A DNA stretch of 6,097 bases from the NCBI GenBank assembly GCA_024511395.1, contig JANELJ010000137.1, positions 1 through 6,097 on the forward strand, in the 5' to 3' direction. Origin of the DNA: Gammaproteobacteria bacterium. GTDB taxonomy: Bacteria; Pseudomonadota; Gammaproteobacteria; GRL18. The stretch's first letter is position 1; every line of letters starts with the position of its first letter. The position numbers and the translations under genes were made by a program. Below are positions 1 to 5,504 of this stretch, piece by piece. Below the pieces are notes generated by a model. That model saw only the letters and a list, made by a program, of their open reading frames with translations. It made no database searches and was not told where the DNA came from.

Positions 1-156
1 CTGATCGAGAAACAGGCATTTAGTTCAATATTTTTTAGTTCTTATCCAGAATTCAGGTTATTTTATCTACTTGAAAAAAACAGTCAGCCATTAATCATCG
101 GGATTATTCACAAACAGCGGGATATTGTTCAGAGACTATCTGAAAGACTTATGTGA
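1..156 (+). CDS. RelE/ParE-family toxin, C-terminal part (partial, 5' end outside window)
   Basis: An open frame enters at base 1 and ends at TGA 154-156, giving 51 residues. The order SYPEFRLFYLLEKN, then LIIGIIHKQRDIVQRLSERL, matches the end of RelE/ParE-fold toxins of type II toxin-antitoxin systems: a strand with R-x-F-Y, a short turn, a hydrophobic strand, an H-x-x-RD motif and a short basic helix. Family members inhibit either translation (RelE-type mRNA cleavage) or DNA gyrase (ParE-type); this fragment does not tell which. The cognate antitoxin would usually lie just upstream, left of the window. The gene is convergent with murJ, with only 19 bases between the two stop codons. The assignment rests on the C-terminal pattern alone, so a solitary or decayed toxin is possible. 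Confidence 0.62.
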   Translation: MIEKQAFSSIFFSSYPEFRLFYLLEKNSQPLIIGIIHKQRDIVQRLSERLM

Positions 157-167
157 AATTAATGATA

Positions 168-186
168 CCGTACCGTTAACGTACGG
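168..186. repeat. Inverted repeat at the convergent toxin/murJ junction, weak terminator candidate
   Basis: CCGTAC (168-173) and GTACGG (181-186) are perfect complements around the 7-base spacer CGTTAAC, which contains the murJ stop codon. Neither strand has a T-run after the stem, so intrinsic termination is doubtful. The position between two convergent genes is where a bidirectional terminator would be expected. The symmetry is seen directly; the role is inferred. Confidence 0.35.
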
Positions 187-1732
187 GAAGAAAAGTTCGT
201 TTGCGGACACCCAGAATAAACAGGCTGACAAAATACACGGCAATAGCGATTGCAATAGTCATAAGCAATTGCATAATACGTTCACTTAATGACCAGCTTA
301 ACCACTGCTGCAGATCGGAATGCAGAGTCCATAACACCGCCAGCATGGCGGCATTGGCAAAAAACACCTGTAAAGCCACTTTACCCCAGCCCGGCTGTGG
401 CTGATATGCACCATGTTTTCGCAGCCAGCGGTATAGCATAAAGGCATTGCTAAAAGCCGAAATAGAGGTTGCAATTGCCAGTCCTGCATGGGCATCGGGA
501 TAATCCATCATAAACCATGGAACAACGATAAGAATATTAAAGACCATGTTAATGATCAGTGCCTTAACGCCTATTTTTACCGGTGTAATAGTATCCTGGC
601 GGGAATAAAACCCCGGCAGCAGTACCTTAACCAGAATAAAGCCGAGCAGGCCAAAACTATAGGCCATTAAGCTCATGGCAGACATTTCAATATCATGCTG
701 CTGAAATTTATCACTGCCGAATAGAGTGGCAATCATAGGGGCAGCCAGCATAAACAGACCAACGGCAGAGGGAACCCCTAGGTAGATCACCCAGCGGATG
801 GCCTTGTCCAGGGTGGCAGAAAATTCCTCATGAGATTCATTGACATGCTGTTTTGATAAACTGGGTAAAATCACTGTGGCCAGTGCCACACCCAAGATCC
901 CCAGGGGAAATTCCATTAAGCGATCGGAATAATACAGCCAGGAAATACTGCCAGTAACCAGCATGGAGGCAATAACCGTATCAAGCAGTAAATTAATCTG
1001 AGCCACTGAAGCACCAAAGATGGCCGGTAATATCAGTTTGAGTATTTTTTTAACGCCGGGGTGCTTCGGGTTCCAGCGCGGACGGGATAAAAAACCCATG
1101 CGGTAAATAAAAGGCAGCTGGAATAATAACTGAACCAGCCCGGCAATAAAAACCCCGATAGCCAGTCCCATAACCGGTTGTTCCATCAAGGGGGCAATCC
1201 AGTAAGTGGCTGAAATTAACACGACATTTAATAGTACCGGGGTAAAGGCCGGCACGGCAAACTTACCATAGGTATTGATAATGCCCCCGGCAAAAGCCAC
1301 CAGAGATATAAACAGAATATAAGGGAAGGTAATACGCAGCAGACTGACTGTTAAATCATACTGACTCTGGTTATGCTGGTCACTGAGATACCCCGGGGCA
1401 AAAATCATAATCACTACGGGCGCCAGAATAACTCCGGACAGGGTTATTAAAAACAGCCAGCCGCCCAAGGTACCGGCCACATGCTGAATTAAATCTTTAA
1501 CAACGGCTTTATCTTTAGTTTCTTTATATTCACCCAGGGTCGGTACAAAAGCCTGATTAAAGGCTCCTTCTGCAAACAGGCGACGCATAAAATTGGGGAT
1601 TTTAAAGGCAATCAGAAAAGCATCCATCCCCGCTGTGGCGGCAAATTCGTGGGCAAAAACCACATCCCGGACAAAGCCCAGGATACGGGAAAGCAGGGTC
1701 ATTATGCCGACAATCAGGGTGGATTTAAACAA
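176..1732 (-). CDS. murJ: Lipid II flippase MurJ (MviN)
   Basis: A 518-residue polytopic inner-membrane protein (E. coli MurJ is about 511) of the MOP exporter superfamily. It flips undecaprenyl-linked lipid II to the periplasmic side for peptidoglycan synthesis. The sequence aligns with E. coli MurJ from end to end: SRILGFVRD near residue 15, AFKIPNFMRRLFAEGAF at 42-58, SWLYYSDRLMEFP at 264-276 and PGFYSRQD at 373-380. The charged residues required in E. coli are present: R16, R22, D37, R50 and R271 correspond to R18, R24, D39, R52 and R270. Many hydrophobic segments fit the usual 14 transmembrane helices. The start is TTG at 1730-1732: an in-frame TAA lies only 18 nt upstream (1748-1750) and no other start codon lies between. 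AAGGA (1744-1748) stands 11 nt before the TTG, a long spacing. The gene follows the rpsT terminator; ribF does not follow it directly. Confidence 0.97.
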   Translation of the reverse strand: MFKSTLIVGIMTLLSRILGFVRDVVFAHEFAATAGMDAFLIAFKIPNFMRRLFAEGAFNQAFVPTLGEYKETKDKAVVKDLIQHVAGTLGGWLFLITLSGVILAPVVIMIFAPGYLSDQHNQSQYDLTVSLLRITFPYILFISLVAFAGGIINTYGKFAVPAFTPVLLNVVLISATYWIAPLMEQPVMGLAIGVFIAGLVQLLFQLPFIYRMGFLSRPRWNPKHPGVKKILKLILPAIFGASVAQINLLLDTVIASMLVTGSISWLYYSDRLMEFPLGILGVALATVILPSLSKQHVNESHEEFSATLDKAIRWVIYLGVPSAVGLFMLAAPMIATLFGSDKFQQHDIEMSAMSLMAYSFGLLGFILVKVLLPGFYSRQDTITPVKIGVKALIINMVFNILIVVPWFMMDYPDAHAGLAIATSISAFSNAFMLYRWLRKHGAYQPQPGWGKVALQVFFANAAMLAVLWTLHSDLQQWLSWSLSERIMQLLMTIAIAIAVYFVSLFILGVRKRTFLPVR

Positions 1733-1743
1733 TTGGGTGTTAG

Positions 1744-1748
1744 TCCTT
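1744..1748 (-). promoter_or_regulatory. murJ ribosome binding site with TTG start
   Basis: On the minus strand AAGGA lies 11 nt before the TTG codon and overlaps the in-frame stop TAA (1748-1750) that rules out a start further upstream. The wide spacing and non-ATG start suggest modest translation initiation. Confidence 0.5.
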
Positions 1749-1767
1749 TATTATTTTTTGCAGGCAT

Positions 1768-1810
1768 AAAAAAGCCGAGTTCCTATATTATATAAGAACC
1801 CGGCTTTTTA
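1768..1810 (-). terminator. Intrinsic terminator of rpsT (symmetrical, works in principle both ways)
   Basis: An A-run (1768-1773) and AAGCCG pair with CGGCTTTTT (1801-1809), and the stem continues through GTTC/GAAC and TATA/TATA with two mismatches, leaving a very small AT loop. On the minus strand the stem is followed by six T. It lies about 75 bases after the rpsT stop and about 35 bases before murJ, so murJ is expressed by read-through or from a promoter close by. The loop contains a TATAAT hexamer on the minus strand (1787-1792), discussed in the findings. Confidence 0.9.
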
Positions 1811-1835
1811 GCTATACCAGCATTTAGCCTTTAAG

Positions 1836-1853
1836 ACCTGTTATTAAACAAGT
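1836..1853 (-). repeat. Short hairpin in the rpsT 3' untranslated region
   Basis: ACCTGTT (1836-1842) can pair with AACAAGT (1847-1853) around four bases. The stem is seven pairs, one of them G-U in the minus-strand transcript. It lies between the rpsT stop and the main terminator. It could protect the 3' end or be chance. Confidence 0.25.
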
Positions 1854-1885
1854 TTGCAACTACACAGGAGCTGCGCAGGACTTTT

Positions 1886-2149
1886 TTAACTCAGGGCTTT
1901 GATTCTGGCATTCAGACGGCTCTTATGGCGGGCCGCCTTGTTTTTATGGATAAGACCTTTACTGGCAAGACCATCAATCATAGGAACGGCTTCTTTATAA
2001 GCACTTATTGCAGATTCTTTGTCTCCGGCTTCAATAGCATGAACCGTTTTTTTAATAGTAGTACGAAATGCAGAACGTTGTGCTACATTTCTGGTACGAC
2101 GTTTAATTGCCTGACGTGCGCGTTTTTTAGATTGTAGTGAATTGGCCAA
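1886..2149 (-). CDS. rpsT: 30S ribosomal protein S20
   Basis: An 87-residue basic protein, the same length as E. coli S20. The family signature is clear: the N-terminus [13 protein letters not shown], the middle [11 protein letters not shown] and the strongly conserved [15 protein letters not shown] near residues 65-79. S20 is a primary 16S rRNA-binding protein that assembles early into the 30S subunit. The start is TTG (2147-2149), which yields the canonical MAN N-terminus. AGGAG (2158-2162) lies 8 nt upstream, so initiation is well supported. E. coli rpsT also begins with UUG, linked there to autoregulation by S20. The gene has its own promoter (2233-2261) and terminator (1768-1810), so it looks monocistronic. 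It sits between proB and murJ as in Pseudomonas. Confidence 0.98.
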   Translation of the reverse strand: MANSLQSKKRARQAIKRRTRNVAQRSAFRTTIKKTVHAIEAGDKESAISAYKEAVPMIDGLASKGLIHKNKAARHKSRLNARIKALS

Positions 2150-2157
2150 TGTCTTAA

Positions 2158-2162
2158 CTCCT
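2158..2162 (-). promoter_or_regulatory. rpsT Shine-Dalgarno sequence before a TTG start
   Basis: On the minus strand AGGAG precedes the TTG by 8 nt, an ideal distance. The strong site compensates for the weak start codon and decides the start. The same combination in E. coli takes part in S20 feedback control; that it does so here is inferred. Confidence 0.75.
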
Positions 2163-2232
2163 GAAACTTCTTATCTTATAAGGTATTAGTATCTTGTCTA
2201 AATTTATCTTAATGGGCTAAATAAAGCGGGGT

Positions 2233-2261
2233 ATTATCAGATAATTTTAATATAAGATCAA
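2233..2261 (-). promoter_or_regulatory. Predicted sigma70 promoter of rpsT
   Basis: Reading the minus strand, the -35 TTGATC (2256-2261, four of six consensus bases) and the -10 GATAAT (2233-2238, five of six) are separated by exactly 17 bp. The spacer and the upstream sequence are AT-rich. Just after the -10 comes the GC-rich discriminator ACCCCGC (2226-2232), typical of ppGpp-inhibited ribosomal promoters. Transcription would start near 2225, leaving a leader of about 75 nt before the TTG. Confidence 0.7.
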
Positions 2262-2286
2262 GTATATATTAAAAAAACATGATGAT

Positions 2287-3429
2287 TTATATGATAACCA
2301 GATTATCCCGATGGATCAGCTCGGATTCATCCACATAGCCCAGTATATCGGCAATTTCTGAACTGGCGTGTCCCTTGATCCGGTCTGCTTCATCACTGCT
2401 GTAATTAATCAGTCCGCGAGCGACCTCTTTGCCCTGTTCATCCACACAGATAACCATATCGCCCCTGGAGAACTCACCCACCACATCTTTAACACCCACC
2501 GCCAGTAGGCTGGAACCTTTAGAGCGCAAAACTTTTGCTGCCCCGCTGTCCAGCACCAGTTCACCTTTCATCAGCAGATGTCCGGCCAGCCACTGTTTAC
2601 GTGCCAGCAACGGTGTCTTTTTGGCAAACAATAGCGTACCTATGGATTCACCCTGATAAAGACGGTTCAGTACCCGCTCTTCCCGCCCGGAGGCAATAAT
2701 GGTCGCCGTTCCAGAACGTGCGGCCAAGCGGGCAGCCCTGAGTTTGGTGGCCATACCACCACGTCCCATTTCCCCTTTGGAATCCCCGGCCATAGCATCC
2801 AGCTTCAGATCCAGAGCATCCACTTCAGTTAATAATTTTGCCTGCGGATTTTGCCGGGGATCACTGTCAAACATACCCTGCTGATCCGTTAAAATCACCA
2901 GTAAATCCGCATCAATCAGATTGGCTACCAGCGCCGCTAGGGTATCATTATCCCCAAAGCGGATTTCATCTGTGACCACAGTATCATTTTCATTCACAAT
3001 GGGGACTATAGTTAAAGTGATCAGCTTTAATAATACGGAACGGGCATTCAGATAGCGGGTCCGGTTGGACAAATCATCGTGGGTCAGTAAAATTTGCGCT
3101 GTATGTAGCTGATGTTTCTGAAACTGGGATTCATAAGCATGCACCAGCCCCATCTGCCCGACAGCCGCGGCCGCCTGCAGTTTGCAAACTGAGTCCGGAC
3201 GGGTTTTCCAGCCCATGCGCTTCATGCCTTCTGCCACCGCACCAGATGAAACCAGTAAAATTTCCAGCTTCTGATCAGATTCCAGGTGCATCAGGCTCGC
3301 CATCTGTTCCACCCATCCGGCAATGGCCTGATAATCCAGTCCATTGCCTTCATTGGTTAACAGAGCACTGCCGATTTTTACTACCCAGCGACGGGTATTC
3401 TGCAGATGTTTTCTCTGATTGATTTTCAT
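2287..3429 (-). CDS. proB: Glutamate 5-kinase (gamma-glutamyl kinase)
   Basis: This cytoplasmic enzyme phosphorylates L-glutamate with ATP in the first step of proline synthesis; the product passes to ProA. It has 380 residues (E. coli 367). The amino-acid kinase domain fills roughly residues 13-270: [10 protein letters not shown] with the ATP-site lysine K18, VSSGAVAEG at 60-68, NENDTV at 146-151, the substrate motif GDND with D160, N161 and D162, and GRGGMATK (222-229) with K229. A C-terminal PUA domain (about 279-380) completes the long bacterial form. It starts at ATG 3427-3429, overlapping the obgE stop in ATGA. I see no good Shine-Dalgarno site there, so translational coupling to obgE is likely. 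ProA is not adjacent. Proline feedback on the kinase is the family norm. No strong terminator follows, only a seven-T run at 2271-2277 without a convincing hairpin. Confidence 0.97.
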   Translation of the reverse strand: MKINQRKHLQNTRRWVVKIGSALLTNEGNGLDYQAIAGWVEQMASLMHLESDQKLEILLVSSGAVAEGMKRMGWKTRPDSVCKLQAAAAVGQMGLVHAYESQFQKHQLHTAQILLTHDDLSNRTRYLNARSVLLKLITLTIVPIVNENDTVVTDEIRFGDNDTLAALVANLIDADLLVILTDQQGMFDSDPRQNPQAKLLTEVDALDLKLDAMAGDSKGEMGRGGMATKLRAARLAARSGTATIIASGREERVLNRLYQGESIGTLLFAKKTPLLARKQWLAGHLLMKGELVLDSGAAKVLRSKGSSLLAVGVKDVVGEFSRGDMVICVDEQGKEVARGLINYSSDEADRIKGHASSEIADILGYVDESELIHRDNLVII

Positions 3430-4538
3430 TTAATAATTTTACCAGTGACAACATCATAAGTGCCACTGGTTATTTCTTCATAATTTTCTTCCAAACTCTC
3501 TTCTGAATCTTCAACATGGCCCTGAATACCCAATTGTGCTTCCAGATGATCCATAATAGCAAAACAGAGTTCCCAGGTACCTTCTTTATTCATGGCTGAA
3601 ATTTTAAAAACCGGTCCCTGCCAGTTCAGCTCATCAATAATGGCCTGACATTTTTCTTCCCGTTCTTCTTCCGCTAACAGGTCAACCTTATTGATCACCA
3701 GCCAGCGTTCCTTATTGATCAATTCGTCACTGAATTTTTCCAATTCATGTTCAATGGCCCGGAAGGTTTCTACCGGACTACTGCCGTCATAAGGCTCAAC
3801 ATCAATAAAGTGCAGTAATAAACCGGTACGTGCAACATGCTTTAAAAAGCGTATACCCAGACCTGCACCTTCTGCTGCTCCTTCAATCACACCGGGAATA
3901 TCAGCCACAACAAAACTGCGGTGCGGTACAATACTGACCACACCGAGGTTGGGGATCAGGGTAGTAAAAGGATAATTAGCAACTTTAGGTTTAGCCTGAG
4001 AAACCGCACGAATAAACGTGGATTTACCGGCATTGGGCATGCCCAGCAGACCGACATCAGCCAGTACTTTTAATTCCAGCAATAATTCCCGGCGTTCTGC
4101 CGGAGTCCCAAGGGTACTTTGACGCGGCGCACGGTTAACACTACTTTTAAAACGTGTATTGCCCAGCCCGTGAAAACCACCCCGAGCCACCATAAGAGCC
4201 TGTCCGGCTTCGGTCAGATCGCCCAGTACTTCTCCAGTTTCAATATCTTTAACACTGGTGCCCACAGGTACATTAATATACAGATCATCACCACCACGCC
4301 CGGTTTTTTCCTTACCCTGCCCGGCCTGACCATTCTGCGCCTTGTAAAAACGGGTCATACGAAAATCTGCAAGAGTATTTAGACCGTCAGTGGCCCGTAA
4401 ATAAACAGAACCACCGTCACCGCCATCACCGCCGTCAGGACCGCCAAAGGGAATATACTTCTCACGGCGAAAGCTGACAATACCTCTGCCGCCCTGTCCC
4501 GATTCAACCCTAATAGTCGCTTCATCAACAAATTTCAT
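3426..4538 (-). CDS. obgE: Obg-family GTPase (ObgE/CgtA), ribosome assembly and stress control
   Basis: A 370-residue GTPase (E. coli ObgE 390) that binds the 50S subunit and takes part in its late assembly, ppGpp signalling and growth control. The N-terminal Obg fold (about 1-158) is glycine-rich, with [21 protein letters not shown], a GGDGGDGG run and [14 protein letters not shown]. The G domain follows: P-loop GMPNAGKST (166-174), YPFTT (189-193), DIPG (213-216), NKVD (283-286) and SAMN (314-317). The last 30 residues or so are a short acidic tail ([13 protein letters not shown]), divergent in length as is usual. The start is ATG 4536-4538, preceded by AAGGTAAGG. It is the first gene of an obgE-proB pair and lies just after the rpmA terminator, with no convincing promoter of its own. 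Read-through from rplU-rpmA would tie it to ribosomal protein output. Confidence 0.98.
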   Translation of the reverse strand: MKFVDEATIRVESGQGGRGIVSFRREKYIPFGGPDGGDGGDGGSVYLRATDGLNTLADFRMTRFYKAQNGQAGQGKEKTGRGGDDLYINVPVGTSVKDIETGEVLGDLTEAGQALMVARGGFHGLGNTRFKSSVNRAPRQSTLGTPAERRELLLELKVLADVGLLGMPNAGKSTFIRAVSQAKPKVANYPFTTLIPNLGVVSIVPHRSFVVADIPGVIEGAAEGAGLGIRFLKHVARTGLLLHFIDVEPYDGSSPVETFRAIEHELEKFSDELINKERWLVINKVDLLAEEEREEKCQAIIDELNWQGPVFKISAMNKEGTWELCFAIMDHLEAQLGIQGHVEDSEESLEENYEEITSGTYDVVTGKIIK

Positions 4539-4596
4539 TTTTTACCTTACCTTCGACCATTTTTTATTTTGAGCGAGAAGAATATTCTATAAAACG

Positions 4597-4631
4597 AAAA
4601 AGGCTCTGCCAGAATCTGGTAGAGCCTTTTT
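4597..4631 (-). terminator. Intrinsic terminator of rplU-rpmA
   Basis: AAAAAGGCTCT (4597-4607) pairs with AGAGCCTTTTT (4621-4631). After one imperfect pair the stem continues CCAG/CTGG around three bases. On the minus strand it ends in five T, then CGTTTTA. It lies about 70 bases after rpmA and about 60 bases before obgE, so it either isolates the ribosomal operon or works as a partial terminator that lowers obgE-proB expression. A second small inverted repeat, CTGTTT/AAACAG (4687-4700), directly follows the rpmA stop. Confidence 0.9.
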
Positions 4632-4703
4632 CTTTAAAAAGTAGTTAATGGCTTTTTAAGTTTTGTAAACGTGCAGAAGAACAAGTCTGTTTTTAAACAG
4701 GCC

Positions 4704-4961
4704 TTACTCAGTAATTACGCTAACATATTTGCGGTTTTTAGGGCCTTTTGTTTCAAAAAGAACCTGACCGTCAGCCTTGGCAAATAATGTGTCATCTTTA
4801 CCAATACCAACATTTAAACCTGGATGAACCTTGGTTCCACGCTGACGGATAAGAATATTTCCACCAACGACCATTTCACCACCGAATTTTTTGACACCCA
4901 GACGCTTTGATACTGAATCGCGCCCGTTTCTGGTACTACCACCTGCTTTCTTATGAGCCAT
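4704..4961 (-). CDS. rpmA: 50S ribosomal protein L27
   Basis: 85 residues, identical in length to E. coli L27. The conserved N-terminus [16 protein letters not shown] has no cleavable extension of the Firmicutes type. Further motifs are [20 protein letters not shown] and [10 protein letters not shown], ending [11 protein letters not shown]. The N-terminal tail reaches the peptidyl-transferase centre in the 50S subunit and helps position tRNA. The start is ATG 4959-4961 with AGGA about nine bases upstream. It lies 55 bases after the rplU stop, where tandem TAA TAG codons occur, and is cotranscribed with rplU. The terminator 4597-4631 ends the unit. Confidence 0.98.
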   Translation of the reverse strand: MAHKKAGGSTRNGRDSVSKRLGVKKFGGEMVVGGNILIRQRGTKVHPGLNVGIGKDDTLFAKADGQVLFETKGPKNRKYVSVITE

Positions 4962-5016
4962 TTTTCGTTATCCTGTCTTTAAAAACTTAACTGAAATTGA
5001 GGTAAAAGATCAGCTA

Positions 5017-5328
5017 TTACGCTGTAATTTTTTCAATTTTAATTTCAGTATAAGACTGACGATGCCCCATCTGTTTACGATGATGCTTACGACGTCTGAA
5101 TTTAACAATAGCGACTTTCTTGCCACGACCATGTGAAGCAACTGTCGCAGTGACCTTACCGCCATCTACAAATGGGGTACCCACTTTAATATCTTCACCA
5201 TCAGCAACCATCAGAACCTCGCCCAAATCGATGCTTGCACCTTCTTCTGCGTTAAGCTTTTCAACTTTAAGTGTCTGACCTTCAGATACTTTATATTGCT
5301 TACCGCCGGTTTTAATTACCGCGTACAT
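5017..5328 (-). CDS. rplU: 50S ribosomal protein L21
   Basis: 103 residues, the same length as E. coli L21. The family pattern is [18 protein letters not shown] at the N-terminus, [10 protein letters not shown] in the middle and [17 protein letters not shown] near residues 75-91, the basic loop that contacts 23S rRNA. L21 binds 23S rRNA in the 50S subunit and is needed for L20-dependent assembly. The start ATG 5326-5328 has GGAG six bases upstream, a strong site. It is the first gene of rplU-rpmA, driven by the promoter at 5445-5474, with a leader of about 110 nt. In E. coli and Pseudomonas a divergent prenyl-diphosphate synthase gene (ispB) lies upstream; here an IS element occupies that side. 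Confidence 0.98.
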   Translation of the reverse strand: MYAVIKTGGKQYKVSEGQTLKVEKLNAEEGASIDLGEVLMVADGEDIKVGTPFVDGGKVTATVASHGRGKKVAIVKFRRRKHHRKQMGHRQSYTEIKIEKITA

Positions 5329-5432
5329 AGTTTACTCCAAACCAAAGTAAATGCCCTTGTTCTTAACCTGATTTCTCCCCCTTAAAAAAGAGATAAAGAA
5401 ACGTAAAGCAACAAGAACGATTAAATCCAAAT

Positions 5433-5451
5433 CTAAGACGATCAATCTTAG
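5433..5451. repeat. Inverted repeat over the rplU -10 region
   Basis: On the minus strand CTAAGA (5446-5451) and TCTTAG (5433-5438) are perfect arms around the 7-base spacer TTGATCG. The left arm covers five of six bases of the -10 hexamer, and the right arm lies at the expected start site. The layout fits an operator or a 5' end hairpin, but the arms are short. Confidence 0.35.
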
Positions 5452-5474
5452 CCTGTTTTTACAAACCTTGTCAA
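5445..5474 (-). promoter_or_regulatory. Predicted sigma70 promoter of rplU-rpmA with AT-rich upstream tract
   Basis: Reading the minus strand, a perfect -35 TTGACA (5469-5474) is followed by an 18-bp spacer and the -10 TAAGAT (5445-5450, four of six). Immediately upstream, 5481-5504 is almost purely A and T, in the position of an UP element that binds the RNA polymerase alpha subunits. Transcription would begin near 5438. The promoter lies entirely outside the neighbouring IS, whose likely end is at 5505. Confidence 0.75.
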
Positions 5475-5485
5475 ACCCAAATCTA

Positions 5486-5504
5486 ATTTATTTTATAAAT
5501 AAAT
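5486..5504. repeat. AT-only palindrome abutting the likely IS end
   Basis: ATTTATT (5486-5492) and AATAAAT (5498-5504) are perfect 7-bp arms around TTATA. The repeat stops exactly where the candidate IS terminus CAGGG begins. It may be part of the UP element of the rplU promoter, the insertion target, or both. Its distal bases would include one copy of any target-site duplication. Confidence 0.45.

Larger units (their letters stand above)
5421..5486. repeat. Imperfect 16-bp direct repeats flanking the rplU promoter
   Basis: TTAGATTTGGGTTTGA (5471-5486, minus strand) and TTAGATTTGGATTTAA (5421-5436) match in 14 of 16 bases and are offset by exactly 50 bp. The upstream copy overlaps four bases of the -35 box, and the downstream copy lies just after the expected transcription start. 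They may be a pair of protein-binding sites or a chance AT-rich duplication. Confidence 0.4.

Noticed and set aside
201..670. Small open frames opposite or within murJ
   Set aside because: They lie inside a fully conserved MurJ coding region, lack ribosome binding sites of note and show no family pattern.
2271..2300. T-run after proB as an intrinsic terminator
   Set aside because: Seven T are present on the minus strand, but the only nearby stem (GATAA/TTATC) is short, weak and not adjacent.
2429..2884. Plus-strand open frames opposite proB
   Set aside because: Composition reflects the antisense of ProB codons; no motif or promoter seen.
4119..4382. Plus-strand open frame opposite obgE
   Set aside because: Antisense of the glycine-rich Obg fold; no independent support.
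4646..4669. TTTACA (minus strand, 4664-4669) as the -35 of an obgE promoter
   Set aside because: The bases 15-18 bp downstream give at best three of six -10 matches, and any transcript would still meet the terminator at 4597-4631.
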